Shown here: positions 17,534 through 25,352 of the stretch, in pieces
How positions within the stretch are numbered: position 1 is the stretch's first letter
Layout: every line of letters begins with the position of its first letter
Assembly (NCBI GenBank): GCA_947167105.1
Contig: CAMVGU010000004.1
Span: forward strand, 62,001-126,000
Length of the DNA stretch: 64,000 nt
Origin: an uncultured Selenomonas sp.
GTDB taxonomy: Bacteria > Bacillota > Negativicutes > Selenomonadales > Selenomonadaceae
Direction: 5' to 3'
Notes under the pieces: generated by a model
Databases searched by the model: none
What the model saw: the letters and a program-made list of their open reading frames with translations, nothing else
What the model was told of the DNA's origin: nothing
Position numbers and translations under genes: made by a program

Positions 17534-18712
17534 ATGAAACAGACAGCCCGCATCATCTCCACCTACTCCGCCGACAATTTCGGCGTCTGTTCCGCCCTGT
17601 ATGAAATGGGGGGGCTTATCGTGATGCACGACCCCTCCGGCTGCAACTCCACCTACACCACCCATGATGAGCCGCGCTGGTACAGCCGGGACAGCCTGAT
17701 TTACATCTCTGCCCTGACGGAGCAGGATGCCGTACTGGGCCGCGACCAGCGCCTGATAGAGGAAATCTGCGACGTAGCCCTGACACATAAGCCCCGCTTC
17801 ATCTGCGTAATTCCTTCCCAGATTGCCTTCCTGATAGGCACCGACCTCAAAGCCATCTGCCGCCTTATAGAAAAAAGAACCGGTATTACCTCCTTCACCC
17901 TGCCCACCAACAGCATGCACTACTATGAGCAGGGTATTTACTATGGGCTGGAGGAACTTGCCAGGCGGGTCATACAGCACACAGGGCAAGCAGTTTCTCA
18001 CAATCCCCCAAAACTACAGCTTCGCCTCAATCTCCTGGGCGTTACGCCTCTGGATTTCGGGCCTGACGGCTGGCTGCCCGCCTGGAAAACTTGGCTCAGG
18101 CAGAACAATTTTCATCTGCAAAGCTGCTGGGCCATGAATTCCAGCCTTGACGAGATCCTGCGTTCCGGCAGTGCTGACGTAAATCTGGTCGCCTCCTATG
18201 GCGGTCTTGGTGCCGCCCGCCTGCTCTGGCGGGAACTGGGGCAGCCCTATGTCTGCGGCCTGCCTTTGGGGCCTTTGGCTCCCACCCTTGCACAGGCAAT
18301 ACAAAAAGCAGGAGAGACCAAGCAGCCTCTCCTGCCTTATGCTGAACAAACAAGCTGCATCCCTGCCAATGCGCCAAAGCAATTTATCATCGGCGAAACC
18401 ATCCTGGCCGAATCGCTGGCTGCAGCCCTGGAACTCTCCGGCGCAGGCCATTTCCGGGCCATCATTCCCGTTGAGACAGACAATGAACTTTTGCGCTCCG
18501 ACTCGCTGCGCCTGACAGACGAATGTGAATTGGAGCCTGTGCTGAAAGACGCCAAAACCATCATCGCAGATCCCCTCTATCAGGCCATCTGCCCCGCCTC
18601 AGCACACTTTCTGCGCCTGCCCCATATGGGCTTTTCCGGCCGTCTTTACCAAAAAGAACTGAGCAACCTGCTCCAAGACTTTCCCGACTTGCTGCACAGG
18701 CTACCTACTTGA
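17534..18712 (+). CDS. Nitrogenase component 1-like protein, second pair, subunit 2 (NifK-like)
   Basis: 392-aa partner of the preceding gene. YSADNFGVCSALYEMGG (Cys19) and DPSGCNSTYTTHDEPR (Cys37) give two cluster-region Cys. VIPSQIAFLIGTDL has Ser where a third Cys would sit. LTEQDAVLGRDQRLIEEI matches the helix after the first motif, and LGVTPLDFG is shared with the first pair's subunit. The ATG lies 2 nt past the upstream stop, with GGAGGA before it. The end overlaps the convergent kinase gene by 8 nt, so there is no room for a separate terminator. Confidence 0.75.
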   Translation: MKQTARIISTYSADNFGVCSALYEMGGLIVMHDPSGCNSTYTTHDEPRWYSRDSLIYISALTEQDAVLGRDQRLIEEICDVALTHKPRFICVIPSQIAFLIGTDLKAICRLIEKRTGITSFTLPTNSMHYYEQGIYYGLEELARRVIQHTGQAVSHNPPKLQLRLNLLGVTPLDFGPDGWLPAWKTWLRQNNFHLQSCWAMNSSLDEILRSGSADVNLVASYGGLGAARLLWRELGQPYVCGLPLGPLAPTLAQAIQKAGETKQPLLPYAEQTSCIPANAPKQFIIGETILAESLAAALELSGAGHFRAIIPVETDNELLRSDSLRLTDECELEPVLKDAKTIIADPLYQAICPASAHFLRLPHMGFSGRLYQKELSNLLQDFPDLLHRLPT

Positions 18713-20177
18713 AAAAGACCGACCTGCCGATAAACTCCCTGAGCAGGGAATTATTGGGCACTTCATCTTCCGCCGTTATATCATCGAAATACTGGCAGAA
18801 CTGCAGCAGGCGCTGGGCTTCGCCGTATTCCGGCACCTCCGGGGATACAGCCTCCAGCATAGGGCTGACATAGCGTTTCAGGATACCCAGCTCGTAGATG
18901 AGCGCGGAATTGAACATCACATCCGCTTCCTCCTGGAAGGGGAAGATGTATTTCTCCTCACCTTCCCGCACGTCCGGCCACTGGCGCAATGTCTTCAGGG
19001 CATGGGCCCCGCGGAACTGGTAGTCCCGCACCAGGCGGCGGATCAGGCGGGCGCCGGTGGTGGGAATGCGATTGTGGGCGTCGATATTGAGCTGGGTAAG
19101 GGCGCTGACGTAGATTTTGTACTTGCGGTCACGGGCTACGCTGCTGCTCAGGGCTTCATTGAGGCCGTGGATGCCCTCAACAATCAGGGGCTGATCCGGA
19201 TGCACGGACAAGGGGGCTTCGTTGCGCCATTCCCGGCAGCCGGTAAGGAAGTTATAGCGCGGCAGCACGATTGCCTTGCCCTCCAGGAGTGCCGACATCT
19301 GGGCATTAAAGAGGGGCACGTCCAGCGCCTCCAAGCATTCATAGTCATATTCGCCCTTGGCGTTGCGGGGCGTGTCCTCCCTGTTCATGAAATAATCGTC
19401 CAGGGAAATGGAGACGGGCTCCAAGCCATTCACCAGTAGCTGTATCCTGAGCCGTTGGGCAAAGGAGGTCTTACCCGAGGAGGAGGGCCCTGCTATCAGG
19501 ATCAGGCGCAGGCGTTCCTTCTCAGAGGCTATATAGTCGGCAATCCCGGCAATGCGCTTCTCCTGCAGCCCCTCCGAAATGCGGATGACCTCGCCGATAC
19601 GCCCCTGACGGTTGGCCCGGTTCAAATCCGTCACATATTTGCAGTGCAGGATATGTGCCCACTCTTTGGCCTCGGACAAAATCTGGCTCAGCTTGGGCTG
19701 TGGCACGCGCTGGGGCACCCTGCCCTCCGAGTGCTCCGTAGGCATCCTGAGCAGGACACCGGGGGGCTCATAGTCCAGCTCAAAATTGCCCAGGCTGCCG
19801 GTGGAAGGCAGCATATGGCCATACAGATAGTCATCGTACTCGCCGCAGCGGTAGATGGTCACATAGGGACGCGCCAATGCTGCTATCAAATTGGCCTTCT
19901 CGATCTGCGCATCTGCCTTGAAGAGCTGCACCGCATCTTCCCGGACCAGGGACAGGCGCTCGATTTCCCTGTCCTCGCTGACAATCTGACGCATGCGCTG
20001 CTCTATGCGTCCCACAATGTCGGCAGACATTTCCTGGGGCAAATGCTTGATTTCGCAAAATAGGCCCTTATTGGCCGTGAACTGCACGATGACCTCTGCA
20101 CCACGGTAGAGCTCATGCACAGCCGTAATCAGCAGGAAAACCACTGAGCGCTGATAAATCCGCCATTCCTTTTCCAT
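18705..20177 (-). CDS. Uridine kinase-like nucleoside kinase with N-terminal extension
   Basis: Phosphoribulokinase/uridine kinase-family P-loop protein, 490 aa. The N-terminal ~200 residues resemble the TGS/editing-like part of threonyl-tRNA synthetase that precedes the kinase in this widespread Firmicute family. The kinase domain begins near LILIAGPSSSGKTSFAQRL (Walker A), followed by SLDDYFMNREDTP and VEGIHGLNE. The likely activity is phosphorylation of a nucleoside; the substrate is not settled. The frame opens at 20240, but the ATG at 20177 has GGAGG eight bases upstream. Confidence 0.85.
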   Translation of the reverse strand: MEKEWRIYQRSVVFLLITAVHELYRGAEVIVQFTANKGLFCEIKHLPQEMSADIVGRIEQRMRQIVSEDREIERLSLVREDAVQLFKADAQIEKANLIAALARPYVTIYRCGEYDDYLYGHMLPSTGSLGNFELDYEPPGVLLRMPTEHSEGRVPQRVPQPKLSQILSEAKEWAHILHCKYVTDLNRANRQGRIGEVIRISEGLQEKRIAGIADYIASEKERLRLILIAGPSSSGKTSFAQRLRIQLLVNGLEPVSISLDDYFMNREDTPRNAKGEYDYECLEALDVPLFNAQMSALLEGKAIVLPRYNFLTGCREWRNEAPLSVHPDQPLIVEGIHGLNEALSSSVARDRKYKIYVSALTQLNIDAHNRIPTTGARLIRRLVRDYQFRGAHALKTLRQWPDVREGEEKYIFPFQEEADVMFNSALIYELGILKRYVSPMLEAVSPEVPEYGEAQRLLQFCQYFDDITAEDEVPNNSLLREFIGRSVFFK

Positions 20178-20192
20178 GTCCTTGCCTCCATA

Positions 20193-20333
20193 TATACTCA
20201 TTAAAGAAGACATATTCCCCCTCATGCCAGAGAACCTCATCCACCGCTTACGCGGTCCCCCGCCAGGGAGTCCACCGGACTCCCGTTCGCAAGCTCACCC
20301 CCAGAGGGGAAGGCTTTTCCGTCAATGAGCATA
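20193..20333 (+). repeat. Dispersed hairpin repeat, copy 1 (long variant)
   Basis: 141-bp element. Ends TATACTCATT (20193-20202) and CAATGAGCATA (20323-20333) are near-inverted repeats. The core ACCTCATCC starts at 20234. It carries the hairpin ACCGC-TTAC-GCGGT, an extra perfect stem GGGAGTCC/GGACTCCC found only in this copy, and the end motif CCCCAGAGGGGAAGGCTTTTCCGTCAAT. Its right part can act as a terminator. Related copies are at 22173, 40293 and 41049. Confidence 0.75.
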
Positions 20334-20397
20334 AAAATAACCTGCACAAAATTGTCATTGTACAGGTTATTTCTATATCTCTATGCAAAATTCCTTT

Positions 20398-21399
20398 TCA
20401 CTTGAAGACATTCAGCACAACTTGATAGGCAAGCGCCCCCATTGCCGCCGTGCAGGGAATGGTCATGACCCAGGCCATCACCATTTGCTGAGCGACACCC
20501 CAGCGCACTGCATTCACGCGCTTCGCCGTGCCGACACCCATGATGGAGCCGGACACCACGTGAGTCGTGCTGACAGGCAGGTGCAGGAGGGTGGCTGTAA
20601 AGATGACAAAGGAGGAATTCAGGTCGGCGGCAAAGCCCGAAATCGGCTCCAGCTTGAAAATCTTGCCGCCGATGGTCTTGATGATGCGCCAGCCGCCGAA
20701 GGCTGTGCCGCAGGCCATCGCCGCCGCGCACAGCACCTTGACATAGGTCGGTACCTCGAAAGCAGAGATATAGCCGCCGGACAGCAGCGCCAGCGTAATG
20801 ATACCCATGGATTTCTGGGCATCGTTCGAGCCGTGGGAGAAGGCCATCATGGCTGCGGCCAGTATCTGCATGCGCTTGAACTTATGGTTGACCCTTGATG
20901 GACTGGCCTGGCCAAACAAGCGGAATAGCAGGGTCATGATGATGCAGCCGCTGACAATGCCGATAATCGGGGAACCGATCAGGGAAATGACAATCTTGCC
21001 GATGCCCTCGAAATTCAGTCCCTCCGGCCCCACCGAGACCAGCACAGCACCGATGATACCGCCCACCAGGGCATGGGACGAGGAGGAAGGCATTGACAGC
21101 CACCAAGTCAGGATATTCCAAATTATTGCCCCCGCCAGGGCGGCGATAATGATATGCTCATCAACGTGCTGGGCTGATTTCACAATATCCGCGCCGATGG
21201 TCTTCGCCACACCTGTGGAATACATGGCACCTACAAAGTTCAGGACAGCGGCCATGATAATGGCATGCTGGGGATGCAGGGCCCGGGTGGACACAGAGGT
21301 TGCTATGGCATTGGCCGTGTCGTGAAAGCCATTGATAAAGTCAAACAGCAGGGCCAGGACGATAACTGTAAAGATGAGGTACTGCAGAGATTCAGGCAT
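20398..21399 (-). CDS. pit: Inorganic phosphate transporter, PiT family
   Basis: Integral membrane, ion-coupled low-affinity phosphate permease of 333 aa. The N-terminal signature FDFINGFHDTANAIATSVSTRAL and the internal repeat FSHGSNDAQKSMGII are the two PiT family motifs; about ten hydrophobic segments are visible. The ATG at 21399 overlaps the upstream DUF47 gene by 8 nt, the usual partner arrangement. Substrate assignment to phosphate is by family. Confidence 0.92.
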   Translation of the reverse strand: MPESLQYLIFTVIVLALLFDFINGFHDTANAIATSVSTRALHPQHAIIMAAVLNFVGAMYSTGVAKTIGADIVKSAQHVDEHIIIAALAGAIIWNILTWWLSMPSSSSHALVGGIIGAVLVSVGPEGLNFEGIGKIVISLIGSPIIGIVSGCIIMTLLFRLFGQASPSRVNHKFKRMQILAAAMMAFSHGSNDAQKSMGIITLALLSGGYISAFEVPTYVKVLCAAAMACGTAFGGWRIIKTIGGKIFKLEPISGFAADLNSSFVIFTATLLHLPVSTTHVVSGSIMGVGTAKRVNAVRWGVAQQMVMAWVMTIPCTAAMGALAYQVVLNVFK

Positions 21400-22018
21400 A
21401 CTTCATCACCACGCCCCTGAGCATGTCGGACAGCTTCTCACAGTGATCGAGGGTATCCTCCAAATCCTGCAGGATATCCTTCCATTTGATAAGATTGATT
21501 GGGTCTGTTTCCTTGTCGAAAAGATAGGCCACCTCGTGACGGTACACCCGATCCCCCTCGCTCTCCAGGCGGGCAATCTTATGGGTGGCATCCAGAAGCT
21601 GGGTCTGGTTCTTGCGGATATCCTTCAGCAAGGTAAAGGCCTTAATGATTTCCTGGGTGCTCTCCAGAAGCAGTTTGGTTAGCGTTACCGCGCCGGTCAT
21701 GGCCTTGCCCGTGCGGTACATAACAATGCGCTGCAATGTGCCCTGCAGGAGATCCACTCCATCATCCAGGCCATTAGCCAGTGCATAGATATCCTCACGG
21801 TCAATAGGCGTAATGAAGGTCGTATTCAGCTTGTCCAAAATGCGGTCGTTCACAGCATCTGCCTCATGTTCAAGCTCGTCGATTTCACGCACCTTGTCGG
21901 TGGCCTTGCCGTAATCCAGCATGACTTCGTCCATAAGCAATGCGCATTTGTAGAAGTATTGGGCACTCTCCACAAACATATCGAAGAACTCAGTGTCCTT
22001 CTGCTTGAATTTAAACAT
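21392..22018 (-). CDS. DUF47 (PhoU-like) phosphate-transport accessory protein
   Basis: 208-aa all-helical cytosolic protein of the TIGR00153/DUF47 family, distantly related to PhoU. Such proteins sit next to PiT transporters and are thought to modulate them. Visible traits are the acidic helices DELEHEADAVNDRIL and KIARLESEGDRVYRHEV, both E/DxxxD metal-binding-type motifs. The ATG at 22018 has GGGAG eight bases upstream and is chosen over the frame opening at 22060. It is the first gene of a two-gene operon with pit. Confidence 0.88.
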   Translation of the reverse strand: MFKFKQKDTEFFDMFVESAQYFYKCALLMDEVMLDYGKATDKVREIDELEHEADAVNDRILDKLNTTFITPIDREDIYALANGLDDGVDLLQGTLQRIVMYRTGKAMTGAVTLTKLLLESTQEIIKAFTLLKDIRKNQTQLLDATHKIARLESEGDRVYRHEVAYLFDKETDPINLIKWKDILQDLEDTLDHCEKLSDMLRGVVMKYA

Positions 22019-22134
22019 CTGCGTCGCTCCCTCATATATACGATATATGCTTTTTCTCAAACCTTCTATTCAATCATAGCATTATTTATTCCTGACAGCA
22101 ACAGAATATTTTCAGATAAGCAGATGCTGCACAT

Positions 22135-22163
22135 GCAAAAGGCTCCCCTGCAGGGAGCCTCAC
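22135..22163 (-). terminator. Terminator of the aminotransferase gene
   Basis: On the minus strand the stem GGCTCCC/GGGAGCC is followed by TTTTGC. It lies about 120 bp past the aminotransferase stop, with repeat copy 2 in between. Confidence 0.65.
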
Positions 22164-22172
22164 CCATATGTT

Positions 22173-22273
22173 TATACTCGTTAAAGAAAAATATTCTTCT
22201 TGACATTGGACCTCATCCACCGCTTACGCGGTCCCCCTTCCCCAGAGGGGAAGGCTTTTCGTCAATAAGTATA
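22173..22273 (+). repeat. Dispersed hairpin repeat, copy 2
   Basis: 101-bp element bounded by TATACTCGTT (22173-22182) and CAATAAGTATA (22263-22273). The core from 22210 contains ACCTCATCC, the hairpin ACCGC-TTAC-GCGGT, then the perfect stem CCTTCCCC-AGA-GGGGAAGG followed by CTTTTC. It is almost identical in the core to copy 3. Confidence 0.8.
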
Positions 22274-22277
22274 CTTG

Positions 22278-23516
22278 TTATTCTCCTACTGCCCGCTGGG
22301 CCTTCAGGACTTTGGCTGCAATGCCCTTCATTTTATCGGTTGCTACCGAGCAAGCTGCGATGCGCACGCCCAGCTTCAGGGGTACTGCAAAGACCAGGTC
22401 TTCATGCAGTTTATCGCAGACAGCCTGGGGATCTGCAGAAGGCACTGCCAGGAAGAAGCCGCCGCGGTAGGGCAGGGCTTTCAGCCCGCAGTCCTTCGCC
22501 TCTTTGACAAAGATATCGGCACGGGCCTTGATAAGCTGATAGAAATCAGCACGTTCTTTTTCAAACTGGGCCAGGGCTGCCTTGTCCTCATTCAGCCGCA
22601 CAAGCAGGGTCATAGCCCCCCGGTTGATATTCGACCAGGTGGCACGGCTGGAATACTTCGTGACTTCCTTGAACTCCGTGATGACTTCCCGGCTGGAGGA
22701 AACCGCCACCAATGCCCCCGTGCGCTGACCGTAGGCCGTGTAGCCCTTGGACATGGAGAAGGTGAACAGCACCAGGATGTTCTCCGGCAAATGGCTGAAT
22801 TTCTTCATAAAGGTGCGCGTCTCATTTTTCTCGCCCGCGTAGTCAATATAGGCAATATCCACTATCAGCGTCAGCTTCTTGCCTTTGGCAGCTTCTGCTT
22901 TCAGCACCTCCAGCACCTTATCCCACTCCTCATCGGACAGGGAATAGCCTGTGGGGTTCTGGGCCGGCGTATTCAGGATGATGGCCAGGCTCTCCTGTGC
23001 TGCCAGGATTTCCGTAACCTTCGCGGTGAAGTCCTCCAGGTTGAATTCCAGCTTATCATTAAAAAGCTTGAAGTTCGTAAGCTGGCAGCCCAGTTCATGG
23101 CAAATGACATTATAGGTGCCCCAGAACCAGTCCGTGGTCAGCACCTTGCTGCCCTTCTCCGCATAGTTGGCCACGGCATGACGGATAGCGCCAGTGCCGC
23201 CCGGCGTCGCAACGGAGGCGAAATAGCCCTCCGGCTTCTGGTCTGCAAAGGTCAGGTCTATGACTGCATCCAGGTATTCAGGCAAGCCGGCAATAGGTGC
23301 ATAGCGCATGTAATCACCAATATCAAGCGAACGGAAAACCCGCTCCATAGTGGGCAGGGAGGCGAAATTCCCTTCATCATCCATCATCGTCCCGATGGTC
23401 GCGTTTGTCACCTTGTCAGCGCCGAATTCCGCCGCAGCCTTGCTACAGGCTGCGCTCGCTCCAAAAATAGCATCATGCAGCATGTAGTCCGCTGCATGGG
23501 AAGCTGCCATAGTCAT
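22278..23516 (-). CDS. Pyridoxal-phosphate aminotransferase, class I/II
   Basis: Fold type I aminotransferase, 412 aa, probably acting on an aromatic amino acid or aspartate. Cofactor-site segments are TPGGTGAIRHAV (phosphate loop), NTPAQNPTGYSL, VDIAYIDYAG and the Schiff-base Lys in FSMSKGYTAYGQRTGA. The start MTMAASHAADYMLHDAIFG is supported by AAAGGGGA nine bases upstream. It is a monocistronic gene. Exact substrate cannot be told from sequence. Confidence 0.85.
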   Translation of the reverse strand: MTMAASHAADYMLHDAIFGASAACSKAAAEFGADKVTNATIGTMMDDEGNFASLPTMERVFRSLDIGDYMRYAPIAGLPEYLDAVIDLTFADQKPEGYFASVATPGGTGAIRHAVANYAEKGSKVLTTDWFWGTYNVICHELGCQLTNFKLFNDKLEFNLEDFTAKVTEILAAQESLAIILNTPAQNPTGYSLSDEEWDKVLEVLKAEAAKGKKLTLIVDIAYIDYAGEKNETRTFMKKFSHLPENILVLFTFSMSKGYTAYGQRTGALVAVSSSREVITEFKEVTKYSSRATWSNINRGAMTLLVRLNEDKAALAQFEKERADFYQLIKARADIFVKEAKDCGLKALPYRGGFFLAVPSADPQAVCDKLHEDLVFAVPLKLGVRIAACSVATDKMKGIAAKVLKAQRAVGE

Positions 23517-23548
23517 AAATCAAGTTCCCCTTTCAGTTCGCTGTATTT

Positions 23549-23609
23549 AGGAACTGCAGACTTATAACCTGGACATCTTGCTGGTCTAGTTTATTTCGCT
23601 ACAGTTCCT
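23549..23609. repeat. Short inverted-repeat element upstream of the aminotransferase gene
   Basis: AGGAACTG (23549-23556) and CAGTTCCT (23602-23609) bound a 61-bp element. It resembles the one at 13535-13572 over one arm and adjoining bases. It lies in the 235-bp gap between the aminotransferase start and the tRNA cluster. Confidence 0.45.
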
Positions 23610-23694
23610 TATCTTTGCCATGTAATATAATAGCTGTTTACTCATGTCCTGTCTACCCATATTGATGTATGTATACAGAATTCATTGTAAACAG

Positions 23695-23741
23695 CAAAAA
23701 AGAACCGCTGCACAGCGCAAACGCATATGCAACGGCTCCTG
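23695..23741 (-). terminator. Terminator of the tRNA cluster
   Basis: On the minus strand GAGCCGTTGCA pairs with TGCAGCGGTTC (one G-U) and is followed by TTTTTT. Confidence 0.75.
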
Positions 23742-23751
23742 ATATTTCTTC

Positions 23752-23826
23752 TGGAGGCGACACCCAGAGTCGAACTGGGGAATAGAGGTTTTGCAGACCT
23801 CGGCCTTACCACTTGGCTATGTCGCC
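23752..23826 (-). tRNA. tRNA-Cys (GCA), copy 2 in transcript order
   Basis: 75 nt with encoded CCA. Acceptor GGCGACA pairs with TGTCGCC. The anticodon stem GAGGT/ACCTC encloses CTGCAAA, giving anticodon GCA. Identical to the copy at 23920-23994. Confidence 0.97.
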
Positions 23827-23834
23827 ATAAAAAA

Positions 23835-23909
23835 TGGAGCGGAAAACGAGGCTCGAACTCGCGACCCCCACCTTGGCAAGGTGGTGCTCTACCACTGAGC
23901 TATTTCCGC
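23835..23909 (-). tRNA. tRNA-Gly (GCC), copy 2 in transcript order
   Basis: 75 nt with CCA. The anticodon stem CCACC/GGTGG encloses TTGCCAA, giving GCC. Acceptor GCGGAAA pairs with TTTCCGC. Eight bases separate it from tRNA-Cys. Confidence 0.97.
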
Positions 23910-23919
23910 AATATGTAAT

Positions 23920-23994
23920 TGGAGGCGACACCCAGAGTCGAACTGGGGAATAGAGGTTTTGCAGACCTCGGCCTTACCACTTGGCTATGTCGCC
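23920..23994 (-). tRNA. tRNA-Cys (GCA), copy 1 in transcript order
   Basis: Same sequence as 23752-23826. It is part of a 158-bp perfect duplication of the Cys-Gly pair, separated by 10 bp. Confidence 0.97.
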
Positions 23995-24002
23995 ATAAAA
24001 AA

Positions 24003-24077
24003 TGGAGCGGAAAACGAGGCTCGAACTCGCGACCCCCACCTTGGCAAGGTGGTGCTCTACCACTGAGCTATTTCCGC
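24003..24077 (-). tRNA. tRNA-Gly (GCC), copy 1 in transcript order
   Basis: Same sequence as 23835-23909, including the 8-bp spacer to the neighbouring tRNA-Cys. Confidence 0.97.
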
Positions 24078-24082
24078 ATGAG

Positions 24083-24159
24083 TGGCGACCCGAAGGAGAC
24101 TTGAACTCCTGACCTCCGCCGTGACAGGGCGGCGTTCTAACCAACTAAACTACCGGGCC
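24083..24159 (-). tRNA. tRNA-Asp (GTC)
   Basis: 77 nt with CCA. Acceptor GGCCCGG pairs with TCGGGTC (two G-U). The anticodon stem CCGCC/GGCGG encloses CTGTCAC, giving GTC. First gene of the five-tRNA transcript. Confidence 0.97.
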
Positions 24160-24190
24160 GTGCTTGCCGCTTCAATCAGCGACAAGTGAT

Positions 24191-24219
24191 ATTATACAGA
24201 AAACCAGCCCCCGCGTCAA
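24191..24219 (-). promoter_or_regulatory. Promoter of the tRNA-Asp-Gly-Cys-Gly-Cys cluster
   Basis: On the minus strand TTGACG (24214-24219), a 17-bp spacer and a perfect TATAAT (24191-24196) lie 31 bp before tRNA-Asp. The -35 element falls in the loop of the hairpin that terminates the upstream HD-GYP gene. Confidence 0.85.
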
Positions 24220-24239
24220 GGGCTGGTTAATATTTTTTT
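24198..24239 (-). terminator. Terminator of the HD-GYP gene
   Basis: Perfect stem AACCAGCCC/GGGCTGGTT with T-runs on both sides, directly after the HD-GYP stop. It overlaps the tRNA promoter. Confidence 0.8.
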
Positions 24240-24243
24240 GCAC

Positions 24244-25326
24244 TCAGGATTCAGCCTCCTGGGCTGTCAAAAGGGCTTCAACGCGGATATCCTTGCGCTG
24301 TTCCAAATCAATGAATTCATCGTGTACGGTCTGCACCATGGGCAGGGCAGTCACGCGGCTCTCGGCGATATAAACGATGCGTCCCCTGTCGCCATTGGAA
24401 AGCAGCACCCAGTTGCCTATGAGGGATCTGCAGACCTGGCGCATGAAATACACTGTGTATTCCGGATCTAATCTGCCTGCTGTCATATCCTCAGTCAGCA
24501 CCTTGAAGATATCAAAGGGGGAACGCCGCCGCGCGTAAACGCGGTCGGCTGCCATGGCATCATAGATATCCAGAATGGCAATCAGGCGCCCGTAGGGCGA
24601 GATTTCCCCGCGCCTGAGTCCCTCGGGATAGCCGGAGCCGTCACAGCGCTCATGGTGCTGCATGATGCCCTTCTTGATACCTTCATGCACCTCCGCAGCA
24701 GACTGGCGCATCATTTCAAAGCCGTAGGCCGGATGCCGGCGCACGGTGGCAAATTCCTCCTCGGTCAGCTTGCCCTTCTTGCCTAAAAGCGCCGCATCGA
24801 TTCGCAGCTTGCCCACATCGTGGAAAAGCCCCGCTGCCACCAGCTCACGCCTGTCCTCCCGCGGCCAGCCCAGCCAGCGCCCCAGAAGGGCCGCCAGGAT
24901 GGCCACATGCAGGCTGTGGTGATAGATGTAGTCACCTGTGCGCTCCATATTGTGGATTTGGGAGACCGCCTTGGCCCCATCTGCCGCCAGGTCCCTCAGA
25001 ATATCACTGACCACGCCCTGCAGCATGGCTTCATCCCAATGCTTGTCACCCGCCAGGGATTCAATCAGTTTTTTCACACGCACATGGGCACCTTCATAGG
25101 CGGCCACATAGACCTCATCCAGCAGGTGCTCCCGCCCCGGGATGTCCACCAGCGGCTCTGCCTCATCTATGTAAACAGAAAATATGGGGCGCTCCAGCAA
25201 ACTGCCTATCATGTCCTGGGTCAGCACCGTGCCGGCAGACAGCAGGATGCCGCCATCTGCGTCCAGCACGTCACGCCCCACTTGCATGCCTTCAAGCAGG
25301 TTTTCTACTGCATAGGGTTTCAGCAT
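24244..25326 (-). CDS. HD-GYP domain protein, probable cyclic-di-GMP phosphodiesterase
   Basis: 360 aa, cytosolic. The catalytic domain shows HHSLHVAILAALLGRWLG, the HD metal pair in LFHDVGKLRID, the second His cluster QHHERCDGSGYP that contains the GYP signature, and DIYDAMAADRVYARR. The N-terminal ~120 residues resemble the DUF3391-like domain often found ahead of HD-GYP, with two GMQVGRDV/ILLSAGTVLT-like segments. It likely degrades c-di-GMP. It follows leuS by 26 nt, so co-transcription with leuS is likely. A diguanylate cyclase gene lies about 3 kb away. Confidence 0.88.
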   Translation of the reverse strand: MLKPYAVENLLEGMQVGRDVLDADGGILLSAGTVLTQDMIGSLLERPIFSVYIDEAEPLVDIPGREHLLDEVYVAAYEGAHVRVKKLIESLAGDKHWDEAMLQGVVSDILRDLAADGAKAVSQIHNMERTGDYIYHHSLHVAILAALLGRWLGWPREDRRELVAAGLFHDVGKLRIDAALLGKKGKLTEEEFATVRRHPAYGFEMMRQSAAEVHEGIKKGIMQHHERCDGSGYPEGLRRGEISPYGRLIAILDIYDAMAADRVYARRRSPFDIFKVLTEDMTAGRLDPEYTVYFMRQVCRSLIGNWVLLSNGDRGRIVYIAESRVTALPMVQTVHDEFIDLEQRKDIRVEALLTAQEAES

Positions 25327-25352
25327 AGTAAAGCCCCCCTGGTATACTTGCC

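Noticed and set aside
11180-18712. Calling this locus a nitrogen-fixation cluster
   Set aside because: No nifH, nifB or nifEN-type signature, altered ligand cysteines, and two cluster positions lacking Cys. Family membership does not imply N2 reduction.
23727-24104. Two near-identical ~60-codon frames across the tRNA cluster
   Set aside because: They read the complement of tRNA-Cys and tRNA-Gly; the [19 protein letters not shown] string is a known artefact of annotated tRNA complements.
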